From Batillaria attramentaria (Eukaryota > Mollusca > Gastropoda > Batillariidae): a stretch of 64,000 bases of DNA. Position 1 is the stretch's first letter. Each line of letters begins with the position of its first letter. Where the stretch lies: NCBI GenBank assembly GCA_018292915.2, contig JACVVK020000038.1:674501-738500 (forward strand). The letters are read 5' to 3'. The notes beneath the pieces were generated by a model. The model did no database searches. It was not told the DNA's origin and saw nothing but the letters and a program-made list of their open reading frames with translations. A program made the position numbers and the translations under genes. Shown here piece after piece: positions 31,472-46,678 of the stretch.

Positions 31472-32783
31472 TGAAGCCAAACTATAAATGAATAATAAAT
31501 AATTATGTGATGCCTGCAGCTCGCACGATGGATCAGTGTCTGCCATGATCCTTTGCGCTTCAAAGAGAGGCTGGCAGAACCACGTGATTCAGACAAAATC
31601 CGCCTTCTCTGAGGCCACGCAGTCTGTGAACCAACACCGCCATTTTATGATCTAAACACAGCATCAGTCTGACCATACCCTTAATCAGTAACGAACATCA
31701 TCATACTTCAAAGCAAGGATATTTCTAAAACAGACCCTGACCTGCGGCGACGCGCTGCTCGTTATTAAACCCTTCTTACATCTTTCTCGCCAAAGGGAGA
31801 CTTTATCTAAGCCTTCATGCTGGGAGGTTTTAGTTTCTTGTAATGCACGGTGCACAATAACTGATTACCTTCACAGCACGGACCACAGCGTGGTTTTGTG
31901 TTCTGTCGGTCGGCTGGTGAGATCTTAGCGTTATTTTTAACTCCAGCGTGCAAAGCCGGGGAAGTGCACGTGACGTTGCTCTATTATAATTAATTATCAT
32001 TGGAATATGTTCAGTCACCCCCCCCCCCCATCCCTCCCAGCCACCCCCCCCCCCCAAAAAAAAAAAAAAAAAAAATCCATTCTATTTTCCGCAACATAAA
32101 CAGATCTTGCCTCCACACCACGTGATTGTAGACTTGATGTGTTGATGTCTTGTGTCTGAGAGAATGCGTACGATTCACGTAAGAGTGCGTGTCGGGTTCA
32201 GTTCGCGGGGCTCTGAGCCTAGTTCGTATACCGGGTACTACAAACTCTCTGAGACTAGCAGCTAGGAAAAGCACCTACATTACTACATACTCCATATTCT
32301 TATTACAATTATTACTATTTTAATTATTAATTAATTAATTAATTGACAACAGGCACTGTGAGTGCTGTTCCGATTTCACACCTCACGTGTTGCCAAACAA
32401 ACCTTGCGTGGCTCCGTTCATCAGTTCCCCTCTCTTTATCGCTATCGTACCTGTATGGATATTGTAACACCGGGCAGCCTCCCCCTCCGCCACAACGAAA
32501 GTGTCTGTATCCTGAAAATAAGCGGCCGTCTCCATCCGCTGTGAAAGCTTGACCTCAAAAAGTCTCGGTGAGAATTTCATGTGTTTGAGCGCCATAGAGT
32601 CACTTAGTGTTGGTTCGCTCTCGCTCTTGTACGTGTTGAAACACTTGAGGAAGATGTTGCGCATCATCTGCAACCAAGAAATGGTGTACCATGTATTGTT
32701 GTGTTTTACTTACCTCACGTCCTACTTGCCAAGTCCTGTTATCACAGCAGAGAAACATCAACTCTGTCTGTCTGTCTGTCTGT

Positions 32784-32850
<67 letters not shown>

Positions 32851-32951
32851 GCACATACACACAAAAGCATAGCCACACACACACACACGCGCGCGCGTGC
32901 GGACCACCGCCCTTCCACGCACGCACGCACCCACCCACCCACCCAGCCACA

Positions 32952-33028
<77 letters not shown>

Positions 33029-35750
33029 GCACGCACACTGGCACGCATGCCCGCACATGTATGTACAAGTGAGCATAACGAATGCTCCATACCCTCTAGA
33101 AATAAATTTCTATCACAAATTCAGATGCGAAAACTTTAAATTCAATTGTACCCGTGAATGTCAAAAAAAAAAAAAAAATCATCTGGAACACATGTGACCC
33201 ACTTTCACTCACGGATCTATCCAAGACAACCCTGAGAGCCTTCACGAGCGGTGACTCGCACTTGGGGATTGTCAGAGACATGTATCTGTGTCGTGACGTG
33301 CCGAAGATCTTGAGGGAGAACCCCTGATGACCGTCCAGCTCCACGTTGTCGGCGCCGTAAGCCGTGAGGTCAAAATGTAGGTTATGTTGACGTCGTTCAC
33401 GTAGCGGTATCTGGGTCTCGTTCACTCTCTCCAGCGCCGCTACCGCGCCGTAATATCTGCAGGAAGATAGTGGGTGAAGACTGTGATTATACTGTTGCGT
33501 GAGTGCAGGGTAGCCGTTCTGCTAATTGTACAAATAATGAGAAGTTGTGTAACCTGTAATCTTGTAAATGTGCTATTTCTGTCGCACAATGCTCCGTTCC
33601 TGAGTTAACTACCAAGATTTGCAGCATACAAGATCCAAAGGCTTAAACATCGGGAAAAAGTGACGGGCGGTGGTGGTGGAGGGTTGTCTGAAATAATTAA
33701 ACAGTCAAATTCAGCAGAATCTGTAAAACGTCATCGTAAAAAGAAATAAAGTAAACACCACGAGATCCACATCTGATAACAAAATGTCTGCTGTAATCCC
33801 CTTCTTTGTGGTATACAAGAATCCGAGGTGGAAAAACGAATGCCACCTATAGGCAAAACTAAACAAAACAAAACACACAAACACACGCCTTTCCCTTGCT
33901 CAGAAGGGACCGGAATATCAAAAAGCTTTGAACACTCACACAGGACTATCGTGCACTATGAGCGCTGGCGTGTTTTGAACTTTTCTTATAACACGCTGGT
34001 AGTTTTTTCTGTTTTTGTTCTCACAAGGGATCATTTGAAGTGAGTGAGTTGTCATTTGAAGCGAGCAGACCCTCGGTTTGTTCTTGTTGCTGTGTTAGGT
34101 TTGGTTTGTGTATGTTGGGGGCGGTTGGTGGTCTAGTGGTTAAGACTTTGTCAACAATGCGAGAGGGTGGGGTTTGAGTCTCACTTGGGGAAAAGAATTT
34201 TTTTCAGCTGAAGTACGTCAGTGGCACCGTTCATTCGGGCCGACCGTCGGACGTTCTCTACGGGTACTCCGGCTTCTTTCCCCCCTCTGCTCTGGAGATG
34301 TTCAGCCCACAAAATTCAAAAAAAATAAATGCAGTTCTAAAATCCCTGAACTTAAATTGCTGACCTGGCCCTTCGCACCACGTGACTGTAATGTGTTCCA
34401 GTCCAGTGTGTACAAGAATGCGTGTGATTCGCGTGAGCGTGCGTGTTGGGTTTAGCTCGCCGCGCTTTGAGCCAAACAGTTGGTATAAAGCGCCTGTATT
34501 AATGCGATTATTATTATTATCATTGTATGTTTTCCGGCCGCCATCTTGTTTAATCCTTGTGTTTACCTGCAGGAATGTTGCACGTATTCGTCACTAAGGC
34601 CCAGATGACGCGTAGTCTGTCCGTTTGCCCCGTCACACGCGATCACCAGCTTACGACCGTCAAACGTCTCCAGCTCGCGCAGTGTGTCACGTGAAAACTG
34701 AAACAGAAACCACACAACATGACCAAGAAGAATGGAACGCAATTCCGGAAATGCGGGTTGCTTCCCTTGCCGCGGAGAGCGAGTCAGTATTGCCGCAGGA
34801 CGGCGTAACCTGCCTGCCTATTGTTTTATAATCGTGCTTGGGTAGGGAAGCCGGAGGACCGGGAGAGAAACCCCGAGGGGCAGCCCGGAAGTCAAGAAAA
34901 GTCGATATCGGCATCACATAACACAGTAATCTGAAGCGTCTAATGGACGACTCCACTCCTGTCAATCAAAAGGGTCGAGCCCCCAGATTTCAGCCAATCA
35001 CGTCCCGGGGCATAATGAGCACATCACATGGCATGGTCTGGCAAACTTTTTGCTAGACACTACAACGAGGAAAGCACAAGTAATTAGTAGATATAACTGA
35101 AACATGGAAAGCAGTATATCCATTGACGTCATTTGAGGAAAAAGACCATTACGTCAATCTCTTTCATTTTGAAATCACCCCTATTCCCACATAATGACGT
35201 CATGGACATACTGTGTTTTGGCCTCGGAAGGTTTGCCGAGTGGAGTCGTCTATTACGCGATTGTGCTGACGGAGCTGGAGTGAGTTGGTGTGCACATCTT
35301 TCCAGACAGGCCTTCAATTTCCTCGCAAGACAGATAACCTCCATCAACGCTCTAACTAAAACCACCACTGGCTGCATCTTCCCGACTTGCAACAGAGGCA
35401 CACAAACAATTCCCCTTGGCTTAGGCGCTTCGCATGCTGATATTTAGCGGCCAAATGCCGCCTGCAGAAACGCGCCCGCACACACAAAGATTTTCATTGA
35501 AACCCAGCCGCTCTTTAAACAGCCACAAACCACCCTTTAAACAACCGCTTTCACTAATGCCTGCCTTGCTTTGAGGCAAAGAGATGTCTCGCCGGCACTG
35601 CCAACACACAATTTGCTTCAGACTGGGGGTAGATGAAGGGAGGTCAGACACGGAGATCTTCTCTGTGCTGGCTGATCTTCACTTATCTGCTCTGTAAGCA
35701 CAGATTACGCCGTGTTTGGGCATCTCTCTCTCTCTCTCTCACTGTGTGTA

Positions 35751-35833
<83 letters not shown>

Positions 35834-38038
35834 CGCCCAACACTCTAAACCCAACTAACCTTTACGTGCTGCTGGCGAATGTACACTAGTGTTGCCGAAG
35901 TGTTCTTTTCACACTGTGATTCACAGTCCATGAAAAATCGAATGTGGTCGACCTGTCAGCCACGCTCGATTGAAAAGTGTCCACCTGGACTGTGCAGTCA
36001 GGCCGGCTGTCCCCTTCCCCCATAACCTGGTTTTGCTTTAGTACTGTCGATTTTCTTTCATGTAAATTCACCCGCAAAACTGACGCAAAGAAAAGAGAAG
36101 AAGAAGAAGAAAAAAATAAATAAAAGAGAGCGAGAAAAAAGGAAAGAAAGATAGAAACGTCAAAGACGACACAAACTCTGGAAGCGGTGACTAGTTTTCA
36201 TGACGGTGGCGATGCACAACTACTTTTAACTCATTTCTTAACAAGTATGTTTAGGGTTACGCACCAGCGACATCACAAAAAAGAAGAAAAACACCCAATA
36301 AAACCCCTTATTCATTGCATTCATTTAAATTTGGCCTAGCCGGAGTGTCGCACATTCAATATACTCGTGTTTGCTGCAACATCAGCCGTGAAGGAACCAC
36401 TAATTTTGCCTGATTTTTGTCTACAGTGAAAAAAGCAAAAAAAAAAAAAAAAGCATGGAGAACGTGGGATACACGTGTGCGGTACGGAATGTGTTACGTA
36501 GTAAGTACCTGCGCGCTTAATGAACCATGTAGGTATGTCTGACGGTATGAGACAGCCCTCAGGGCAGCAGTCTTCATTTGCACGGTTCAGTGAACTCAGT
36601 CACACGAGTCCTAATCGATTGCTGGTCAGTCATCCGGTGCAAAGCAGTAAAGCGATGAATTAGCGAGGTTACGTGCACAGCATTCGCACTCACTGACCGC
36701 CTTAGCCGACATTTATAGCGGTATTGGGAATATCTTTTAGTCTCATTAACGTGTGAAGGAAATAAGGCTGTTCCCCCATCTCACCCTCAAACCCGGGGAA
36801 AGCCTGTTGACAGAATCTGGACAGAGTCAACTATATTCAATAAGATTTTAACTTCTAAAATAGTGTCAACTATCTTGGGTTGACATGAGTAATACTTAAG
36901 TCTTTCTTTAAAAAACCTCTGTGTTCGTGCCGCCTTCTGCTAGCTCATTTCCAGCCTCTGAGAGGTTGAGAATGTGCAAAGGGGATTTGGTCTAGTGGTT
37001 GAGGCATCCGACTTCGGATCCTGCGCCGCCCGGTTTGAATCTCTTGTGGACAGGAATTTGGATGGATTTTTCCAAATCGAGTCAAAATCACATGCAAACC
37101 TGTTTAGGGTGCCAGTGTCGTCCTCGTGTACACACGCACGCACAAATATCAAGAGTATACGCTAAAAATCCCACGATCATCTTTCGAAGAGTAGACGGTG
37201 GCCGGTGACGTGGAAATTAGAACTACTGTCGCACAAACCAGAGTGAATAGCAGGGTAAAGGTTTGCACATAAAGTAGCGCTTAGCGGAAGCAGGCTTTTA
37301 CTGCTTCGTCCGCCAGCCCCGGCCTGCGGCGCCATGAGCATTTCTGAAGAGATGGACATGTGTGCCGAGAAGTCTACCACACCATGTGTTCATAAATGGT
37401 ACGATGTTAACCATTAGCAGCACGACTTCACAACGACTTGTCAGCATCGATATGTTAGATAATGGGTCTTTAGCTAACTACGACAAGGAAAACACTGACG
37501 TCAGAATCTGGTTCAGCGGCCGAACTGTTCCAGGAGACCTGAGAACACTCAACATAAGGAAAACTATTTTACGACACGCACTTTCAAGATCGTGCTCATA
37601 CGTTTCCCTATTGCAGCCAATAACGCTGTAACTAATATTGTCATATTAACTACACGTGTATTTATGATATAGCCCCCCCCCCCCCACACACACACACACA
37701 CCTCCCGGAGCGCCGACGGAACTAATGGAAAAGTTTGAAAGATGGATAGGTTGATGCTCTGCTGGAGTCATTCCATAATGTCTCCAAGCGCTTCCAGAAT
37801 GTGGGGACGTAGTCTGTCTCCTCAGTTCATGGATTCAGGAAGGGAGTTCCACAATGTGGGGGCAGCATATTCTGCACCACTCTGTCAAAAGCCGTCAATG
37901 TGTGTTTGCTGAATCCCCGACCATAGTGCATCCTGCCATACTGTTAAAATACAACGCAAACTTGGCATTAAAGAGCCGCTTACTAGTTTGCACAGGCCAC
38001 ACAGTGTCAAAAATAGTTTTGATACAGACACAGCTACT

Positions 38039-38114
<76 letters not shown>

Positions 38115-39486
38115 CGCGCGCGCGCGCGTGTTGTTTGAAGGGCCCTCAAAACAGGAGCAAATTTTGTCGTTATCATACCACCAGCAACCTCAGGCATCTG
38201 ACTTAGGGTAATACACAGATCGTTATCTCCCCCTAAAGTTTTTTTTTTTTTGTGTGTGTGCGTGTGTTTGTTAAATATAGCACGTGAGAACATTGTGGTG
38301 ACTTCAGCCGGCGTACAAGTTGTTCTAGAAGTGTACCGCGTACTGAGCAGACGACTTTATTTGGCTGCTTACTGAGGACCAGCTAGACGGCGCTGATATT
38401 TTTAGAAGCTCTGTCGAGTCCCAGTCTGTTCACAAATGGACCGTAGACTCAAAGAAAGTCGTAGTTCTCTAGTAGTAGAAGTCACAAAGTCACGAAAACG
38501 GTCGCACTGGTCACGTGAAATATCCCTCCATCTGGCAAACAGCCTAAAAGCATAGGAAGCGGCGTTTCGAACATAAAAGCTACAAGACAAATATTATTAA
38601 ACGCTGAAACTTAGAAATGAACACCCAAAGAGACTGAAATTTGGCAAACGTCTTAATGGTACCATGTTTAAATTGAAAAAACAAAACAAACCAAAACAAC
38701 AAAAGCAACTCTTCATGATATGTGACGGAAAATTCTGCAAAGTGTATGTTAAAGTGCCCAAGAACTCAAACCAAAGGACACCACGGGTATTTGCACTCTA
38801 ATGAAACGACCCTAGAGCCGGCGAAGGGCTAGAAACAAGTCTGGGTATGTATCTGTTGTCTTGTGGCTTATGGAATGTCAATAATATTATTCTGCGAGTG
38901 ACAGAAATGGCCATCGGCAAAGACTGACCATGGTCTGACGGAGTTCTGTCCCTTCCCAGTGCTCGATATCGATCGGTGTGTCTGTCACGCTAGTCGCTGC
39001 TCGGGGAGACCAGTCTCCTTAATTGCCTCTTAGTAGCATCACGAACATGGGCTGAACCCTTCAGTGCCTAGAGCAAGTTCCACTGAGACCACGCCTTAAT
39101 GGGCACAGAAATAGACAGATTTATAGTTCTGACTTAAATGACAATTTTAAAGTCCCATTGCTTCTTCCTGGTTTGGTCTTTCAAAATGAAGATAGTAATT
39201 GAAAAACTGGCACATTATACTTTTTCCAAAAACTACCTAACCTCTAGTTTAACCCCCCCCCCCCCCACACACACACACACCCCTCCCCCCCCCCCAAAAA
39301 AAAAAAAAAAACTCCACAAAATAAACAAAAAGGAAACAAACAGAACAACAACAAACAACAACAAAACCCATGCAGACAATCACAGACAAATAACCCCAAA
39401 AGCAAAAAAGAAACTAAAAACCAAATACCAAACAATAACAACAATAACAACAATAAACACCCAACACACACACACACACACACACG

Positions 39487-39518
<32 letters not shown>

Positions 39519-39572
39519 CACACACACACACACACATACACACACACACACACACACATACACACACACACA

Positions 39573-39665
<93 letters not shown>

Positions 39666-39690
39666 ACACACACACATACACACACACACA

Positions 39691-39765
<75 letters not shown>

Positions 39766-42700
39766 TTTCCCTCTCTCTGCATCGAGCCTTCATGACCTCC
39801 GTTTCAGTGTCTTGCGTCACACTCATCTCGTCCACAGGAGCAGCGGGAGATAAAAGATAAAACTGCTCCGTAGCGTGAAATCAGACACGGAACTTCATTT
39901 TGCCGGCTCGTAAATCGGAGCTGACGCATTAAGCACAAATTAATTACCTGGCCATTAAGCTTCCCTCTAATGGGTTCGAACTTTGCTGCACTGCAAACAT
40001 TGTCCTTCCCAGGAGGCATTAGCAAACGACTCGAAATGTGCTGTTTGTCAGTTTTGGCCTGGATTCTGCATGAAGAGCCGGGACAGTCGAATGGTAGAGT
40101 GTTGGACTTTTAATGCTCGGGTCCTAAGTTCGATTCCCGGCTGGGGTCAAATATTTGTGCTGGCCTTCTTTCTCGTTGCTCCGTCTATGATATCACCCAT
40201 ATGTGGTGGAAAAAGGACGTGAAGCCGTGAAACACCCACCCATCCACCGTGGATTTTGCATGCCGCAGTATACGGATGATATCAAAGAGAAATATTTGGC
40301 TGTAGCCTGGGTTCGAACTCACGACTCGAGCACTGGAAGTCCAACGCTCAACCTCTCGGCTATCCGAGCTCCCCCTTCGAAGGCGGAGGTGGTGATCAGT
40401 GCGCCAGACAAGTGCGTATCGCAACTCTACAAAACTGCACAAGAGCCATCGCACTGGTGTCAGGATGACTGACGTGCGACAAAAATCGTGTAGCAAAAAC
40501 CCTTGAGGGGAAACTCCACTGGGGCTTTTCAATGCCCGTGATAATCATGCAAGTTTCATGCGCTGACATCGAGCTGACAGCGGAGTCAAGGGATTTCAGC
40601 CTGTGTCAGCCAGTTGGACATACAGCGTGTCCGTGTGAAAAAAAAACTAATACAGACAATGAGATGACAGCTCGTTAAATCTTAACGAGGAATGCTTTTA
40701 ATCCCAGGGAAGATTTTTGTTGGACGCATTTTTATTCTCCCGCAAAACACCAGGCACTGGCAGACTGCTAGTACGGTGAGCTCTATAAATGTCAGCCAAA
40801 GCTTTTTGTGAATGGCTGCCTCGTTTTGGGATTAATTCTTAAAAGCCCATGCGAAAATTGCGATTTTACTTGAAATCTTCAGATCACAAGAAGTCACTTC
40901 ATGCCACTTTTATGCACTCTGCAGCCGTCTTGGGCCTAGCGCGGAAGGCCCACGCCTAGCGTAAGAAAGGCTTGAAGTGGCTCCTCCTGGTGTGACGTGG
41001 CTTGTTCTTTTTAACCAGTCTCATCATGGAGTGGACAGAGGATGATCGGGCTCTGGATGTGAGGAGTTATATTTAAAAAAAAAAAAATCAACGTCTGCAT
41101 GGATTTAGATCTGGCTTAGTGTTGCACTTTGATTTTACTCGTGTTTGCTGCAGTAAGAGCCTTCACGGAACCGTTGATCTTGCCTGATTGTCGCATACAG
41201 GGCCAAACCCGAGAAAGAGTCCAAAACGCAGCTACTCGTGCGCGGTACGAAATATGTTAAATATACCAGGTTTGCGTCATTTCGCCAAATCGCGTGACAA
41301 TTCAACGTCATTGTTCCTGGCGGAAATTCCACTCGTTTGGAAGTGGACGGCGGTACATCGGGCGCACATCCCATCACCACGCCAGGCGCTTCATCACGAT
41401 AAATAAACGTTACACTGTTTCTCGAGGGACGTTTTGACACAGCTCATTACCCTGCCCACTGAGTAGTTCTAGATGAGACACTAAACTGTTCCGCCGGCGG
41501 TAGATTGAAGATTTAGCCAGGGACCGGACACATCGCCTGATTTCGGGGTTTGTAGTACAGGGAGAGGGGAACCTGCTGGACGGGGGGCCGGGTCAGTGAA
41601 GATGGGTGGGGCTGGAGGGGTGGTGATCTGGATGGCGCCGGGGTGGGGGTGTGATGGAGTTGGCGGCAGGAAATGGACCGGACAGTGACCATCCATCACG
41701 CTGAGTCGATCACTTCCGGCGGGAGTAAGTCCGAAAATGAAAACACACTCGCGCGCCACTCCTTTAAAGGTCTGCAATCTCAGCAAAAAGCCGTAAACAT
41801 TGCGTGTTTTTTTTTTTTTTTTTTTTTTTCAAACTGCGACTCCTTCGACTGTGCATAATCCAGGCAACTCTGTCACAGTTGCAGGGTTTTCGGCGCTTCG
41901 GGGACCCTTATAAAACCAGAGCACGAGTTTGCCGTGACATTATTTGGCTTTTGGTCAGTGAGCGAGACACATCGCTACAGTGTCTAGCGGATGTTGAGTG
42001 CTGCATGATCTTTCTCGCTCAGTGTCAAAACGCAAACTGAGCTGTGAAATCAGGCTGCCCTTGGCTTTTATTTGGGGTTCAGGGACGCTGAAAACTCTGC
42101 AACTGTGACAGAGTTGACTGTGCTTGCACGGTCGACTCTGTAAAATTTTTTTCACACTTCGGAAAGCTTTTTGTTTGGAGCTTAGATCTTTAAACGGCAG
42201 GCAATACGTGGCGAGTGACTCCGTATAGCGCATCCCGTCACACCATTCAAGTCACAATACGTGTGACCGGCAAACTACAGCGTGTGGAAAACTTTTCACT
42301 GAATGCGCTTAATCTGTACGTCAGAATCAGTCACTTGAATCACAAGAAAGCACGTGAGACCATTGTGGTGTCTCTGACCGGCGTTCAACTTGTTGTAGAA
42401 GTATACCGTGTACTGACCAGACGACGTTATCTGGTTGGGGACTGAGGAGCATCCGGACGGCGCTGATTGGTTTCTATTTTTAGACGCTTTGTCAAGTCCC
42501 AGTCTGTTCAGAAAAGAACCGTACGCTCAAACAAAGTCGTATTTTTCTAATATTAGAGCCACAGAGTCAAGAAAACGGTCGCGATGGCCAAATGAAACTG
42601 CGTCTATCTGGCAAACTCAAATCTAGAACTTCGAAAGCGGTATTTTTTCATCTCAGCGGCGTTACGAATATAGAGACTTTAAAGTACCTGATACAGACCT

Positions 42701-43110
42701 TAAATGTCAGTAACTTCAAAACAAAAGACACTTGACGCATTAATTTTGTACTCTTAGGAAATGGACAAAATCGGCTCGCGGCGCTCGCATTCTAAACATA
42801 GACACACGACAATGCCCATCCCATCAATCCCCACATCGCCAGGCAAAAATATCTCACCGAAGACCGTTCCTGTTGAGACCGGTCTACTGACGTAAACTGC
42901 GATGACCATCCACTGAAATGAACATGTAGCCCAGAAACCTGTAGCCACGTCAACTGATTAAAACGAATCTTCCATGGCAACTGCACGCAGTCCACGATTT
43001 AAAAAAAAAAACTTCTGATCTCTCTATCACGCTCTCCGACATTCTCCGACACGCTTAGTAACAGGTGTGGGTTGTCCTATCTGGACCCTCTTTCTGATTC
43101 CCACAAGAAA

Positions 43111-43142
<32 letters not shown>

Positions 43143-44982
43143 AAAAAACAACAACAACCAAACAACAACAAACAAACAAACAAACAAAAAACAGGTGTGG
43201 GTTAGCTTGACGGAGTATTCGCTCACTTTGATTGGACCGCACGACCTGTCAATCAGGAACTATCTGCATGTCAATTCCACCTGATGACAAGTTCCCCTGA
43301 TACAATTCCCGGCGAGGAATCCTCCTACCATCACAAAGACAATTCCTGCCGAGGACAATTGAAACAAACAAATGTGACGTTCGAGTCTAGTCTGTTCCCA
43401 CTGTTGAAAACCACTATCCGCTAGTCTATTATGAAAGCGTGTGCGGCTTTCGTAATGACAGCCTTATTATTTGTGTGGACGGTGAAAATGGACCTGGGGT
43501 AATAGGGGTGTGAAGGTAGATGGAGGTGGGGGAGGGGGGGGGGAGGACGGGAGAGGTGTGAGGTACATTTAAGTCTCAATACGCATCACAGTCATACAAC
43601 AGTGTGTGGAAAACTTGTCATCGAATGTGCTTGATAAGTGCATCAAAATCAGTCACTTGGGACACAATATAGCGTCTGAAACCCTTGTGGTGACTGTGGC
43701 CGGCGTATAAGTTGTTCTAGAAGTACACCGCGTACTGAGCAGACGACATTGTTTGGTTGCGGACTGAGGACCAGCTAGACGGCGCTGATTGGTGGCTATT
43801 TTTATCAGCTTTGTCGAGTCCCAGTCTGTTCAGGAATGGACCGTAGGCTCAAAGAAAGTCGTATTTCTCTAATATTAGAAGCCACAAAGTCACGAAAACG
43901 CTCGCAATGGCCAAATGAAACATCCTTCTATCAGGCAAATAGGTTTGGAGCTTCGAACGCGGCAGTTTTCCTTCACAGCGGCTTAACGAACATAGAGACT
44001 TTAAAGGTCGCAATGACTTTGGCTACTGGTTGTCCTAACCTGCCCCGTCCTTACCTCCATACGACACTTTTTCATTTGGAACATGAGAGGTTATCTTATC
44101 CGCCATCTGCCTCCGTTCGAATACATTCTAGGGACGTGGCCCCGAACACTCAATCCTCCGTTCTGCTTCACTTACTCAGACATCCTGTCCCCCCCTCCCC
44201 CCTCCAAATCATCCCGAAATAGGTTATCGTTTGCGCAACTATTTTAAACACCTGACGTGCATAAATTACTGGTTATTTGTGGACGTCTGTCTAAAAATAG
44301 CACGAATCTCTCACGTCTGTCTCTCTATGCCGTGGGATGAAACAACTGAACGCTCATTATTCAAGCGAAAAGATTAATTTTCAGATACATGATGCATGTC
44401 GCCGCAGGCTGTTTTTCTTTGAAATCACATTCGTCATGCCAGCGAAGACACGTCCCTCCTCCACACACAATCATCGACAAAAAGTCTTCATCACCCTTCG
44501 TTAACTCAATTCCTACCAAGTAAGTTTGGGGTTGCGGCCTTAACAAAACTTTAAATATATGGCTTAGTGGGAGTGTTGCACTTTGATTGCACTCGTGTTT
44601 GCTGCAGTAAGAGCCGTCAACTAACAGTGAATCTTGCTTAATCATCTTTCCCTCCGTTGTAAATGTAACAATTGTTCTTTCGCTGTCGTTACCACAAGCA
44701 GCAAGTACCACAATAACGCACTTATGTATGTAAAAGAAAAAAAAATGTTTCATGAACTAACTACTGTTGGAAAAAAAGGAGCCAATGAAGAAAGGATGCT
44801 CGACAAAACAAAAATCAAAAACAAAACCAAAACAAAACAAAACAAAACAAAAGTCTGAGGCATCCTGCATGCAACTGAGGTTCAAAAAAAAAAAAAAAAA
44901 AAATCTTGCTTGATTTTCGCATACAGGGTCAAAACCGGGAAAGGATAAAACACGTGGGATACTCATGCGCGGTATGGAATGT

Positions 44983-45027
<45 letters not shown>

Positions 45028-46646
45028 GGCTTAACGCTTAACGCAAGCAACAAAGACTATTTCGCGGCTAACATATTCCCACCCTGCCAGGTCCTTTAAA
45101 ACATTAAAGGGCCAGCTTAAAACATAATGTAAATATATATAAGAATTGGTGAAGCTTAAATGAGATCCTGTACAAGATTAATTTCGTCAGGACAAGAAAT
45201 GTGATAAAAGTCGGCCGATCAAAAGTGTTTCAATGCGTTCCTCGGTATGTTTGCATGTCACAGTTGAATTTTGAACTGTTACTCTTTTTCCTTGTTAAAA
45301 AACTGCAAGTTTGAAAATTGGTCGTAAGACCGAAAACGTCTAACGTTTAAAAATTTCAATTTCACCGGCCCCCGTAGTGTAGTGGTTAGCACTTCGGACT
45401 ATGGACCGGGAGACCCGGGTTCGAGTCCCAGCCGAGGCAAGCGGGATTTTTCCTACCTAGGTCGGTTCCTACCCAGAGCGGGTGTGCTATGGGCCCAATG
45501 GGGAGGCTGTTGCCACACAGCCGAGATTCACCCACTTCACGGGTGCGACTTTGGGGGGTGCTTCCCTTGGTATGACACGTCATGATGTGGAATGCGGCCC
45601 TGTCCCACACGGACCTCCATAGCATCATCTTACCATAATCCTCATAATCCTCATCTCCATCATCATGCATAATAAAAATTGCCCCAGCTTCCCAGCCCTC
45701 CGTGGATTCCACCCATTACCAGGGAGGAACACCACTGGAGCCGGCAAAGAGTTGTGGCAGCCAAAAAAAAAAAAAAAAATCATTTTCAATACGCTCGCCT
45801 AAAAAAAGCCATGAAGACTGTGCAGAGACAGTGTGTTTGCGCGCTATACTATGAGCATGGTACAGACTCTTGCCTCATGCTACTCTTCAATCCGTTATCT
45901 GATCACAAGTTTTGTTTGATGAAACGAAGATCCGGACAAGAAAGAACCTGGCATAGCGGAAACTGCCCGCGAGCTTTCCAAGATGAAAAGTAGTTTTGGT
46001 TGTGAAGGTTGACGTGGATGATATGACCACAGGGATATGACGTGTCGCAGGCAAATCCTGTCTGAGCTGAGCGCCGCCAGCAGCCATTGAAACCAGACCG
46101 TACCTCATCTCACAGGTCAACAAGACAGAAAACATACCACAGATCCCTGCCACGTGATCTGAGGTGGGCATTACGGCAGAATGATGATTAGTCTCCCTTC
46201 TTCACAATAGCCTCCCCTGGCCCCTGGCGCGTCTCAAACATTCATACTGTGCTGGCGGGTTGTGTGTGATTGAACACAGACAGCAAAACGCGATGGCTGG
46301 GCTCTCTCTCTCTCTCTCTCTCCCCCCCCCCCCCCATCAGTACAATAAACCAATAAACTAGTTATAGATCTCGTGTTTCAATGCGGCTCGTAAACATGAC
46401 ACCGCCAAGGGACAGGGTCTGCCTGCAAACACTATTTATACCTCCCTCTCTAAATGTGATTGTAGTTCAAGAACATAGCGCATCTTCCCTAGCAGCTTAG
46501 AAAGCTGATAGCAATGCTTACTTTGACCAATGAATGCAACAAGAACTCTACCTCCTCCTCCTTATCGTCGTCGTCATCATCATCATCAACATCATTATCA
46601 CCATCACCACCACCACCACCACCACCATCACCGTCGTCATCATCAT

Positions 46647-46678
<32 letters not shown>

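Noticed and set aside
39244..39860. Long open frames rich in His-Thr or Cys-Val (here and at every CA/GT array)
   Set aside because: They are translations of dinucleotide repeats, have no stop codon only because GT/CA lacks them, and show no codon or domain signal.
43836..44222. 128-aa plus-strand open frame
   Set aside because: Its first half is dispersed repeat G, and the related copies do not keep the frame open.
45367..45440. Possible tRNA gene (good A and B boxes)
   Set aside because: No acceptor stem pairs and a long fixed 3' body follows, so it is a tRNA-derived SINE.
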